Positions 34,577 through 44,175 of a stretch of DNA of 64,000 nucleotides are shown piece by piece. The notes beneath the pieces were generated by a model that saw only the letters and a program-made list of their open reading frames with translations, was not told the DNA's origin and did not search any database. This DNA comes from Vesta saturnalis (taxonomy: Eukaryota; Arthropoda; Insecta; Coleoptera; Lampyridae): the NCBI GenBank assembly GCA_036346205.1, contig JARFJB010000821.1, positions 4,799,222 through 4,863,221 on the forward strand, in the 5' to 3' direction. Each line of letters starts with the position of its first letter. Position 1 is the stretch's first letter. Position numbers and translations under genes: made by a program.

Positions 34577-35667
34577 TTATATATTTTCTGTTATTATTAA
34601 CGACTTCCTCCCAGCGTTCAACAAGTTTTTCGATACCTCTACGGTAAAAATCGTTCGACCTTTACTCAAAAAAATGATCCAACCAAGACCGTAATTCCAC
34701 ATCATTATTGAACGAACACCCCGCAAACTGTTCGAAAGTGATCGAAATAGGTGAAAATCTGACGGAGCCAAATCAGGAAAATATGGAGGGTGCGCCAATA
34801 CTTCCCAACCAAGCGTTTGAATTGCTCCCTTTGTCATATTAGCAATGTGAGGACGATCATTGTCGTGATGAAGAAGGTCATGCTGCCGATGGGGTCGTTT
34901 TTCCGAATAGCTTCGTAGAAGCGATGCATTTGTTCACCATATAGCTCTGCATTGACAGTTTGGTTACGCCCGAGCAAATCATAGTGAATGATACCTTCCC
35001 AATCCCACCAAACGCATAACATCGACCTTAGAGGGTGAAGATCTTGTTTCGCTCTAGGCGTCGCTTGTTCATTGGGACTTAGCCACTGCTTTCTCTGCTT
35101 CATATTCACATACAAACACCATTTCTCGTCGCCGGTAACGATTCGGTAGAGGAACCTCTGATTGTGACCATGAGCAGCACGATTCCGAGCGAACAATCCA
35201 GCATAAATTGTGGAACGTTGATTTTTGTTGTTCTCGCTCAAAACATGAGGAACCCAAGCGCCAAGTTTCTGAACTTTTCCTAAGGATTTCAGATGTGGAC
35301 ATATCGTTGATTGGTCACATTCCATTTCCTGGGCCAACTCCCTAGTTGATTGGCGTGAATTTTCATGAAGAAGTTGATTCAATCGCTCTTCATCGAACCT
35401 AACTGGACGTCTTGAACGATCCATATCATTAAGGTCAAAAATTCCGCTTTTGAAACGTTTAAACCAGTTTTGCGCCGTCCTAACAGGCATTGCATCTTCA
35501 CCGTAAACATCGCAAATCTCACGAGCAGCTTCACTGGCTTTGGCACCTCGACAGTGGCGCCCTGAGGCACGCTCAGTGTTTACCGCCCCCCTCTTTTTAA
35601 TACTATCCAAGGATCGTAATTTGAATGGGCTAACATCGAACAGTGATGAGTAATCGGGTATAGCCAC
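34577..35667 (-). pseudogene. Mariner DD34D transposase, frameshifted
   Basis: Read leftward, the N-terminal helix-turn-helix (EAAREICDVYGEDAMPVRTA and QNWFKRFKSGIFDLND) is followed by RELAQEMECDQSTICPHLKS and the linker WVPHVLSENNKNQR (the WVPHEL motif of mariners). IVTGDEKWCLYVN carries the first Asp. The frame shifts near 34880: HHDNDRPHIAN (second Asp) is in another frame, then HPPYFPDLAPSDFHLFRSL gives the third Asp with 34 residues between, the mariner signature DD34D. More frame changes affect 34600-34720. The C terminus falls at about 34577. Subfamily not decided. Confidence 0.88.
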
Positions 35668-36611
35668 ACCGGGAGTGAGAAACGGTTCAAAAGTATGATA
35701 GTTGAATAATTTACACTTTAATTCAAATATTGTAATTGTATTACATACAATCTAACAAGTTACACTCTATAAAGTACATAAAGACTACGAATGATTTAAT
35801 GCAGTTCTTTTCGAGCTTTTAATTGGGAAAAATCATTTATCAAGTCGTCAAAGTCTAATTAGTTTGTGATGTGTTTCTCAATACACAGTATGGGCGAAGA
35901 AAGCGTTGAGTTTTTCATCCAGTAAGTTGGCTCGTAAATACATTTTTATTCTTTTAAGCGCGGAAAATGACCTTTCAGCGGTGCAGTTGGATACTGCCAT
36001 GGAAAGAAAAATTCTAATAGCTATGAAGACATTCGGAAATGTTTGCTCCAGCTTTTGATCAATAAACTGTTCGAAGTTGGAAACTTCATACTCTTTGTAG
36101 TGCAGTACCTCAGTTGGAAAATTGTCATCCAAATCATCTTCATACAGCATCTGTAAATGTTCCGCTTTTTTCAAAATTATGTCCGCTTCAAAATTTTTCA
36201 AATGTAGTAAAAAATCGAATCTTTCCGCCACTTCAGTATAAGCCAGTTGCCTTTTCTTCAGTTCAACGTGAAGGCAATACAGTATTGGGTAATATACATT
36301 TATACGTAACTCCGTTTTGCGGTTTCGTTTCATTCTTTCGTGTTTCACCCGGTAAAAGTGATTTAGTTTTGGCCCGCTTCATATCAAATTTATATTCTTC
36401 CGTGATTGATTTTTTAGCTTTATTTATGAATTCTTCAAACATCACTTCATTGCGTAATTGGGTCACAACATCTGTCGACAACGGTTTCTAAATTTCTTGT
36501 AATCGATTGTAACGATTTACTTGTCGCATTAAAACGTTCTAATAACGTAATAAAATACTTATCTTTTTTGGGATTTTTTAATGGTGTACTTTAAATTATA
36601 CAATCTAAACG

Positions 36612-36642
36612 TTTCGATAACACTTACAGTTATCTTCGTCAG
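36612..36642 (-). ncRNA. Hammerhead-ribozyme-like core, copy on minus strand
   Basis: Minus-strand CTGACGA, hairpin GATAAC/GTTATC, GAAA: this fits the CUGANGA...GAAA core with stem II between. The cleavage site and stem I/III pairing could not be traced, so it is a candidate only. Confidence 0.35.
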
Positions 36643-36708
36643 TAGTAATGTTTGTTAAAAATTGTTAAAGATGTAGTAAACAATTTTGTCAAATTTGAAA
36701 AATTACTA

Positions 36709-36739
36709 CTGACGAAGATAACTGTAAGTGTTATCGAAA
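36709..36739 (+). ncRNA. Hammerhead-ribozyme-like core, copy on plus strand
   Basis: Same motif as the minus copy, in mirror position: CTGACGA at 36709-36715, a 6-bp stem with loop TGTAAGT, GAAA at 36736-36739. Candidate only. Confidence 0.35.
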
Positions 36740-38566
36740 CGTTTAGATTGTATAATTTAAAGTACACCATTAAAAAATCCCAAAAAAGATAAGTATTTTA
36801 TTATGAGTGTTAATGGTGAAAGTTTACATTTTCATATGTTCTAATAACGTGTTCCAAAAAATTATAATAAAAACAAATTCGAAATTGTTTATCTGGTCTA
36901 TGTAACCTTTTGGTTCACTCCGAGTCGCAGCTTTCTCCTTCATATCGTCTCGAATTTTACTCAAAGATTGTATAACTTCCGCCCAACATATAGCTAAACT
37001 TTTACAAGCGTATTGTTTACTATCTAGTGCCATTTGCCCGTTTCAGCACTGTTTGTCCAACCAAATTCAGAGAATGAGCTGAACACGGGACATACATGGG
37101 CCCACATATCTCAAAACAAACGATAATTGATCGGCGTGACTAACATCAGGAGTAGAATCAACGATGATGGAGAAATACTTGCATTGTTTAATAGCATTTA
37201 CAATTTTGTTCGTTACATGTTTGGCCATCAAGTTAATAAATTCGTCGCAAATTGTTGACGATAAATATGACGTATTAGCCTTACCAGGTTTTCCGCGAGT
37301 AGCAATATGATTCACTAAAAATGGATCAAATTCTGCCAGTAATTCCAGACACATCATGTAGCTGCCATCATGTCCCCTGAAACCAAGCCCTCGACCGCTG
37401 AGTTTTTTAATCACTGCCAAGACTCGTTTTAAAACGTTTTTCCAATACTGGATATCAGCATCAATTTGGGAACAAAGCGCATTATCTACCCTCGCAATAG
37501 CTCTACTTCGATGTAACATGGCTTTTTGGCAAATGTGATGATCTTTGGAATTTTCATGCGAGCTCAGTATTCGATTAATATTTTTCCAATCGTTACATCC
37601 GTCTTCTTTCGCCAGCGAAGATTCGCTTCTAAACAATCGATATGGCATACAAAATAAGGACTTCGTACTGAGGGAGTATATTAAATATCGTCGTATTCTT
37701 CTCCGTTTTTCAATTTTCGTTTGAAAGTATCTTTATTCAGAGATGGAAAATTTCCAGGTTCGTAAAATATTCTGGTTTCAATAAAATCGCAATCTAAATT
37801 TTGATTAATTTCTCTGGCCAGTAAAATTTTAATCGTTGTATCCTTAATTATCCACTCCGCTACAAAACCAAAATGGGTAGCCTTTTGTCCTTCAGGTTCA
37901 GGTAGTTTAGATGCTTCCGCAATCGGCTCTTGTCGTATGCTGGAATCAGCAGAATTTTTTTCAAAATTAGTGGTTGATGTGGACGGACAAATAAACAAAA
38001 AAATTATTGAAAAAATGAAAAAAAATTAGGTGAGAGAATTAAAAAATATGAACATTCATTTTGTACTTCGACGTTTCCAGTTACAGGAATTTCGTTCGCT
38101 GGTATATTGCCTGACTGCTTCTGAAAATAAGTACTTATTCTCCTAGTTTTTTTTTCAAAATTTCATCTGCTTTCTATTGTATCTCCTTCGCTTCTTTTCG
38201 GTATTGGGCGCCACTTAATTATTTTCGAGTAGTAGGAATATTACTCATTTTAAAAGAGAAATCCACAATCAGGCGCGGATGGCGGATCCAGAACTAAAAT
38301 TTGGGGGGGGGGGGTCATTTTTTCAAAAGAACAAAAAGATAATACACATTCGCATTTGATTTTCGAAGCGTAAAGACGTGTGTCCTACAATACGGAAAAC
38401 AAGTGATAGCGCGGTAACCTCTCGCCCCGCATGGGCAGTGTTAAACTTAATCTACTAACAATTTCAATAAAATAAAATCGTAAATAAATCGTCAACCAAT
38501 AATAGTGCTGATAAAAGTGAACCCGGTTATCTAACCGGTAGTAACAGCTTAAGTGAAATAAATAAA

Positions 38567-39642
38567 ATGTTGTCATCAGGAAATGGACCAGGTATGGGAC
38601 CTTTTAGTAAAAATTTAATGTCATAAAATAATATACAGGGTCCACCCTATGTTTCACAACCACTTTTTAATATTCATGGTCAAACAGTGTTTAACTCAAC
38701 TATGCCACCACAAATTTACCCTTCTCAAACATTTAGTCAACAAATGCATCCTCCACAATCTACGAGTCAGTACAGTCTTCCTACCAATCAAGAGCAATTT
38801 TTGGCACGACAGAATTTTTCGTTTCACGAAATAATCAAAGAAATATACCAGAATACACACGAATGACTTCAACTAGCGAGGAAGAAGACAACACTCATAC
38901 TACCCAAGATAATCCTTGGCAAGTAGTAAAAGGAATTAAAAGAAAGAAGAATAGGATTAACAAAAATGTTGATTACAAAGAGTTACCACTGAATAACGCA
39001 TTCGAAGTACTGTACAATACAGTAAAATTAACCTGTCAAAGTTCAGACACATTTAGAAAAATAGCTAAATATATGAAGGAAAACAATATAATCCACCAGC
39101 CTAAGGAGGAAAGATCCTATAGAGTTGTAGTTATATATTATTGACATCATTCAATTGACGTAGAAGACATAAAACACGAAATTTCAGAACAGGGTCATAA
39201 AGTGAGAAACGTAATAAACATTAAACATCGAATCACTAAAGAACCTCTCAATATGTTTTTTGTTGACCTGGAACCTTCTGAGAACAACAAGGATATATAT
39301 AAAATAAAGACAATGTCAAACAGTGTTATTCAAATTGAACCACCAAGAAAAGTCAATAATTTAGTGCAGTGTACTAGATGCCAGCTATACGGGCATACGA
39401 AAACCTATTGTAATCGACCCTACCTATGTGTTAAGTGTGGTGGCCAACACACCACAGCAAGTTGTACAAAAAGTAAAAGCACGCCAGCAACATGTGGTTT
39501 GTGTGGAGGGGGGCACCCCGCCAACTACAGGGGATGCGAGTTCTATCAGAAAAACTACAAATCCAAAACTAATAATTATCAATCTAATCAACAAACCAAC
39601 ACAACACAACAAAACCATCCAATGCCAGTAAAACCAAAATAG
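38567..39642 (+). pseudogene. LINE ORF1, Gag-like with three CCHC zinc knuckles
   Basis: MLSSGNGPGMGPFSKNLM starts a Pro/Gln/Ser-rich N terminus with a stop at about 38624 and a frame change before 38863. A central region (38863-39140) ends in a stop, with continuation to 39202-39642. The C-terminal part has three knuckles: CTRCQLYGHTKTYC, CVKCGGQHTTASC and CGLCGGGHPANYRGC (39370-39540), the C-x2-C-x(3-4)-H-x(4-5)-C pattern that binds element RNA. Jockey-clade ORF1 proteins typically end this way. Broken at three places. Confidence 0.82.
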
Positions 39643-39806
39643 AAGCTACGCGCAGGTAACTAAACCGCGAGATTCAACGCAAGAAAACAACTCGACCATG
39701 ACACTAAACAAATTCCTAGAAGAATTCAAGATAATGTTCAACCAGTTAATTCAACAGAATAGTATGATTTTCAATATGTTAACAATGTTAATCGGTAAAC
39801 AAACTA

Positions 39807-42387
39807 ATGGCTCTTAGAATAGCACAATGGAATGCCAATCGCATTGCTCAACATAAAGACGAAATCCAGTTATTTTTAAAGCAAAACTTAATCGACATCC
39901 TATTAATTAGTGAAACCCATTTTACCGAGAAGACTTACTTCAAAATACCTCAATATTCTGTATATAGCACCAATCACCCTGGCACTCAAACAAGCAATAA
40001 GACACTATGAACTGCCGAAGTATTCGGAAGACTATCTCCAACTCACTTCTATTTGTGTATACATACAATCACGTGAAATAACTATCAGCGCAGTCTATTG
40101 TCCTCCAAAACATAATATAAAAAAACATCAATTCGAACCATATTTTAACACTCTAGGGACCAGATTTTTGGCAGGTGGAGACTACAATAGCAAAAACACT
40201 GCTTGGGGATCTCGAACAACTACCACAAAAGGCAGGGAATTATACAGTCTTATTCAAGATAAAAGTTATTCTTATTTATCTACTGGTACTCCAACGTACT
40301 GGCCAACAGATATAAATAAATTGCCAGATTTATTAGACTTCTTTGTCGCCAATGGTGTTTCTTCAACCTACATGGACATCACACCCAGTTATGATTTATC
40401 ATCGGACCATTCACCGATAGTAGTTACCTGTAGCGCATATCCAATATACACACAACCTGCACCCAGACTATATAATTCAAAAACAGACTGGGAAAAATAC
40501 AGACACAAGCTGACAAATACAATAAATCTCAATTTAAAACTTGCAAACCCCAACGATATTGAGGAAGCCACAACTAACCTAATCCCTACCATTCAGGAAG
40601 CAGCCCACCAAGCTACTCCTAACATAACACATAAAAAAGACACTTTAAATATTCCCCTTGGAATTAAAATGTTAGTGCGTGAAAAACGTAAAGCAAGAGC
40701 CAAATGGCAAAGAACACACGCTCCAGTTGTTAAAACTGTCCTAAACAGACTTAGCAACAAGCTTAAATCCAAACTTAAAAGTCAAAGAGAAGAGTCGTTA
40801 AAAAATTACATATCAAATTTAAATCGATATGATAAGTCTATATGGAAACCCATCAAAGCAAGGAACAAACCTATATTAAGTATTCCTCCTCTAAAAATTG
40901 AGCAACCATCACAGGACCAGTGGGCAAAAAGTGATAAGAAGCAAGCAGAACTATTTGCAACGTATCTTGCTGATATATTTTAGCATCATAAAAATGATGC
41001 GGATGAAGAAATGAACGCATTTATAGAGTCACCAATACCAGTAACTCAGCCTATTAATTCTGTAGGTAAACGATGAAATAAAGTTCCTGAATGCAAACAA
41101 AGCACCAGGCATAGATCTCATAACACCAAAGATGCTAAAAGAACTACCACAAAAAGGTATAGTACTCCTAACTTATATCTTTAACGCAATTCTCCGTATC
41201 GAGTACTGGCCCGAAACACTAAAGACTTCAGAGATAATCTTAATCCTCAAGTCCCTAATAGTGTAAAATCTTATCGACCAATAAGTCTCTTGTCGGTAAT
41301 TGCAAAATATTAGAAAAATTGGTTCATAAAGGAATCGATACTAAATGGATTCCCAACTACGTTTGGTTTTAGGCAGGCCCATTCTACCACACTGCAATGT
41401 CATCGCATAACACAAACTTTTCTCTCTAGTTTCAACAACAAAGAATACTGCATATCCGTATTCCTAGATGTAAGTCAGGCTTTCGACCGGGTGTGGCATC
41501 AAGGTCTACTATATAAAATCAAAAATTATCTACCAGCATTCTTCACATTACTTAAATCTTATCTAAGTAATCCACAATTCAGAACAAAAGTAGGACGCGA
41601 AGTCCCAGATTTCCTCCCAATTAAATCCAGGGTACCCCAGGGTAGCGTACTGGATCCTCTACTTTATCTTTTATTTACTTCAGATCTCCCAGTTTCTCCA
41701 AATGTCACAATTGGTACATTTGCTGATGATACTGTCATCATGGCTAGTCACAATCAAGTTATTCGAGCATCCACTCTAATCTAACAGTATCTATATAGTC
41801 TGGAATGCTGGCTTAAAAAATGGAATGTAAAAATAAACGAAACCAAATCTGCACATCTAACTTTTACTCTACGAAGAGATCCATGCCCACCCATTTACCT
41901 TAACAATATAGAAATTCCACAAAACACAACAGTAAAATATCTAGGACTTCACTTGGACACTAAATTGAATTGGAGAGAACACATCAACAAAAAGAGAAAG
42001 CAAATGGACTTAAAACAAAGAGAGATGAACTGGTTGATCGGTAGAAGGTCCCTATTATCTACTGATAACAAGCTACTGCTTTACAAGTCAATTATCAAAC
42101 CCATATGGACGCATGGAGTAGAACTCTGGGGATGCGCCAGTAAAACAAATATCGCAATAATACAAAGATGCCAATCCAAGATACTAAGAACCACAGTCAA
42201 CGCCCCGTGGTATATCAGTAATGTAATGGTCCACAATGACCTAAAAATACCAACTATAAAAGAAGTTATCCATGAGAGAACTATCGCTCACCGTCAAAAG
42301 ATAGAAACACACACAAATCCTCTAATGCAACCCCTACTGGAAGACCCTGCAAGAAGAATCAAAAGACAGTGGCCAGCTGACCTATAA
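39807..42387 (+). pseudogene. LINE ORF2, endonuclease plus reverse transcriptase
   Basis: The endonuclease begins MALRIAQWNANRIAQHKDEI with ISETHF (catalytic Glu, 39910), a frame change near 39990, then AVYCPPK, GGDYNSKNTAWGS and LSSDHSPIV (39900-40430), the APE-type motifs in order. The linker region reads to a stop at 40981. Reverse transcriptase pieces: NKAPGIDLITPKML (about 41095), FLDVSQAFDRVWHQ (41461), SRVPQGSVLDPLLYLLF (41627; R replaces G) and GTFADDTV (41719-41730). The thumb YLGLHLDTKLNW lies at 41938, then continues to 42387. Stops and frame changes near 40981, 41075, 41265 and 41782. No RNase H. Confidence 0.85.
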
Positions 42388-42515
42388 AAGAAGTAAGAGA
42401 TCTCATCATGCTTTATCTAAGTTTAATTGTTATAACTTAGATTACGTTAGCAAATTAGCCGATAGAATACCTCGTATTTTGATCGCTAATAAAAATTAGA
42501 AAAAAAAAAATAAAT

Positions 42516-43260
42516 AAATAAGAAAAATTTAAATAATTTAATTTATTAACTAAAATTAGAAGTTTATTAAATTATTGTATTTTTTTTAATTAAATGACAA
42601 TGTTTAATCTTCTTTGTTATTTATTTTGTTTTTATTGTATTGGCGAATTGTCGTTAATTTTAATATAAGCATAAACGATTAATATAAAACACTTAATATA
42701 ATATATCGTAATATAAATTTTAAATTATAATATTAATATATACCTACGAGTTACGAATAATTTAATAGACCTCGACAAAATAATGTTGTAGTTGTGGTTG
42801 TACGCACTACGCTGCATCTGCAGAGAAAGATGAGAAACTACTAACTATACTTTAACAAGTGAACTTGAACAAAACACGATAAAAATATAATCATGTTGAC
42901 GATTACGTCATTACATCCCGTTCGACCGTCGCCGTGTCAAGTTTCAAGTATAGACGTATATTGTAATATTGTATAATACGGGTTGAAAATAATCGTATCT
43001 TTTCGTCGAACATTCAAACATTTCCGCCGATAAAATATAAATTGATTTATATTTACTCGCTCGTGACTCGCCAACAATATTATCGTCAATCAGTAATCAG
43101 TATCAGTTTATAATTTATTTTAAATCGATATTTAATATTCTTACAAATTAGATGGAAATTATGATTTTATGGGCAGGTCAGGTGGCGATGTACAAGTGAA
43201 AAAAATTAGAAATGCTATTTATGCGTATATCAATTTTCAAGTAAACATAAAGAACCTAAT
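42516..43260. other. AT-rich sequence within the nested block
   Basis: Mostly A/T with no recognisable gene. Probably internal or flanking sequence of the hAT-like element. Confidence 0.35.
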
Positions 43261-43315
43261 CTTGATGTTTGTTGGGGGAGGTCATGACCTCCATGACACA
43301 CCCCCCCTGGATCCG

Positions 43316-43645
43316 CACCTCGAAAAATTGAAATCACTCTTTATTTTACTCATAACTCAGTGCCAATAAGATTACAAAAAGATACATACATTCATACTCA
43401 GTCGGGCGATTGGTCATCACGTGTTTTCGAATATCAGACTAGAGATTTAAATTTCTTATTTTCAGATACTAAAAATGATGAGTACCCCATTTTAATGTCA
43501 TTAATCTTTTTCTTTTTTTTTTGGTTAATTTTTTTTTTTTTGAGGATAAAAATAAAATAACATAAAAAATTTGCCGCGCCCTACAAATTGCCGCCCTAGG
43601 TTCGAGCGTCACGAGCCTAGTGGTTAATCCGCCACTGCACCTCGA
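43316..43645. repeat. hAT-type end with CACCTCGA direct repeats
   Basis: On the minus strand the right side reads CAGTGGCGGATTAACCACTA, then AGGCTCGTGACGCTCGAACC and TAGGGCGGCAATTTG, a typical ZMYM-hAT terminus (43573-43637). CACCTCGA stands immediately outside it (43638-43645) and again at 43316-43323, just after the CTGGATCCG end of the neighbouring hAT-like sequence. This is a candidate 8-bp target duplication or a segmental copy. It is probably the 5' end of the hAT gene at 35878-38250. Confidence 0.5.
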
Positions 43646-44175
43646 TTAAACGTAAAAAGAAGATAATGTCGGTAATGTTGGTTTTTGTCGACTTGACATT
43701 CCCTTATAATAAGGTTAAACTTTAACAATTAAAAACGAAATACAAAAGCAAACGCACCATCCGACAGAACTACTAATTATCTGACAAGCTGAATATTGAG
43801 TAATCAAAAGTCTGTTATTTCAGAGCTAACTTTTAAATTAAAAAAAACTTATGCATCAGCCTAATCCACGATAACTCCAGAACGAACATACCTACGTACT
43901 TAAAATTTTGTATTTAAGTTTGTTTCCATTTGGCTTAGAGCTGATTAGATTTTGAGAGAAATCCAGCGGCGAAGAGGGCTGGGGGGGTTATTAGGGTCAG
44001 TTTTTTGTTTTTATTAAATATTTCTAAAACAGCTGCATATTTCAAAGATATAAAAATACCTAGATATAGACCTTAAACATGCCGATTAATTATGTACTAT
44101 GCAATTTTTTGATATGACAAGTAATTTAACGGTAAAAAATTCCTAAGGTAGAATTTAAATGTAGTTAATACTACA

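Larger units (their letters stand above)
36549..36837. mobile_element. Penelope-derived foldback insertion with 13-bp target duplication
   Basis: Flanked by GTTCTAATAACGT at 36536-36548 and 36838-36850. The insert has two near-perfect inverted arms (about 36549-36652 and 36702-36803). Each carries, pointing outward, CTGACGA + GATAAC-TGTAAGT-GTTATC + GAAACG, the arrangement of the hammerhead-like terminal repeat of Penelope-like elements. Penelope insertions are known for inverted terminal copies and target duplications of variable length, so this is probably a non-autonomous derivative. It interrupts the hAT gene. Confidence 0.72.
35878..38250 (-). pseudogene. hAT transposase gene (ZMYM/DUF4371 type), interrupted
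   Basis: Read leftward from ATG at about 38250: an LSGAQYRKEAKEIQ start typical of this group. A TTF-type zinc-finger region follows (PYFVCHMPYRLFRSESSLAK, LSSHENSKDHH, 37660-37540), then DUF4371 (LGFRGHDGSY, EFDPFLVNHI, NTSYLSSTICDEFI, 37400-37240) and the catalytic block KYFSIIVDSTPDVSHADQLS (37175-37120). Middle pieces lie at 37033-36550. The C-terminal dimerisation region has AIRIFLSMAVSNCTAERSFS and ALKRIKMYLR (36030-35930). Frame changes occur near 37680, 37070 and 36260-36350. The sequence between 36549 and 36837 is a later insertion inside the gene. Without it the upstream and downstream frames appear to meet, so the gene was more complete before that event. Confidence 0.85.
38385..42515 (+). 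mobile_element. Near full-length jockey-like LINE
   Basis: A 5' untranslated region (38385-38566, with hairpin CCGGTTATCTAACCGG near 38522-38537) is followed by ORF1 with zinc knuckles and ORF2 with endonuclease and reverse transcriptase, then an A-rich tail AAATTAGAAAAAAAAAATAA and AATA repeats up to about 42515. Both frames contain stops and frameshifts. About 4.1 kb, close to the usual length for this clade. Confidence 0.8.
38270..43322. mobile_element. hAT-like termini enclosing a LINE (tentative)
   Basis: CAGGCGCGGATGGCGGATCC at 38270 runs into a long G run. At the right a C run leads to CTGGATCCGCACCTCG (43305-43322), the inverted form. Both resemble CAGTGGCGGATCCAG(G)n hAT ends. The region between is occupied by a LINE (38385-42515) and AT-rich sequence. 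No matching target duplication was found on the left. Confidence 0.4.
34496..43861 (-). mobile_element. Classical mariner, interrupted by nested insertions (tentative extent)
   Basis: The left end has TGATGCATAAGT at 34502-34513 and the inverted core ACTTATGCATCA lies at 43847-43858, both near a flanking TA (34494-34495 and 43862-43863). If these are partners, the mariner once spanned both ends and now holds about 8 kb of hAT and LINE insertions between its 5' terminus and its gene. The transposase itself is certain; the far end is an inference from a 12-bp match plus A/T-rich similarity. Confidence 0.4.
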
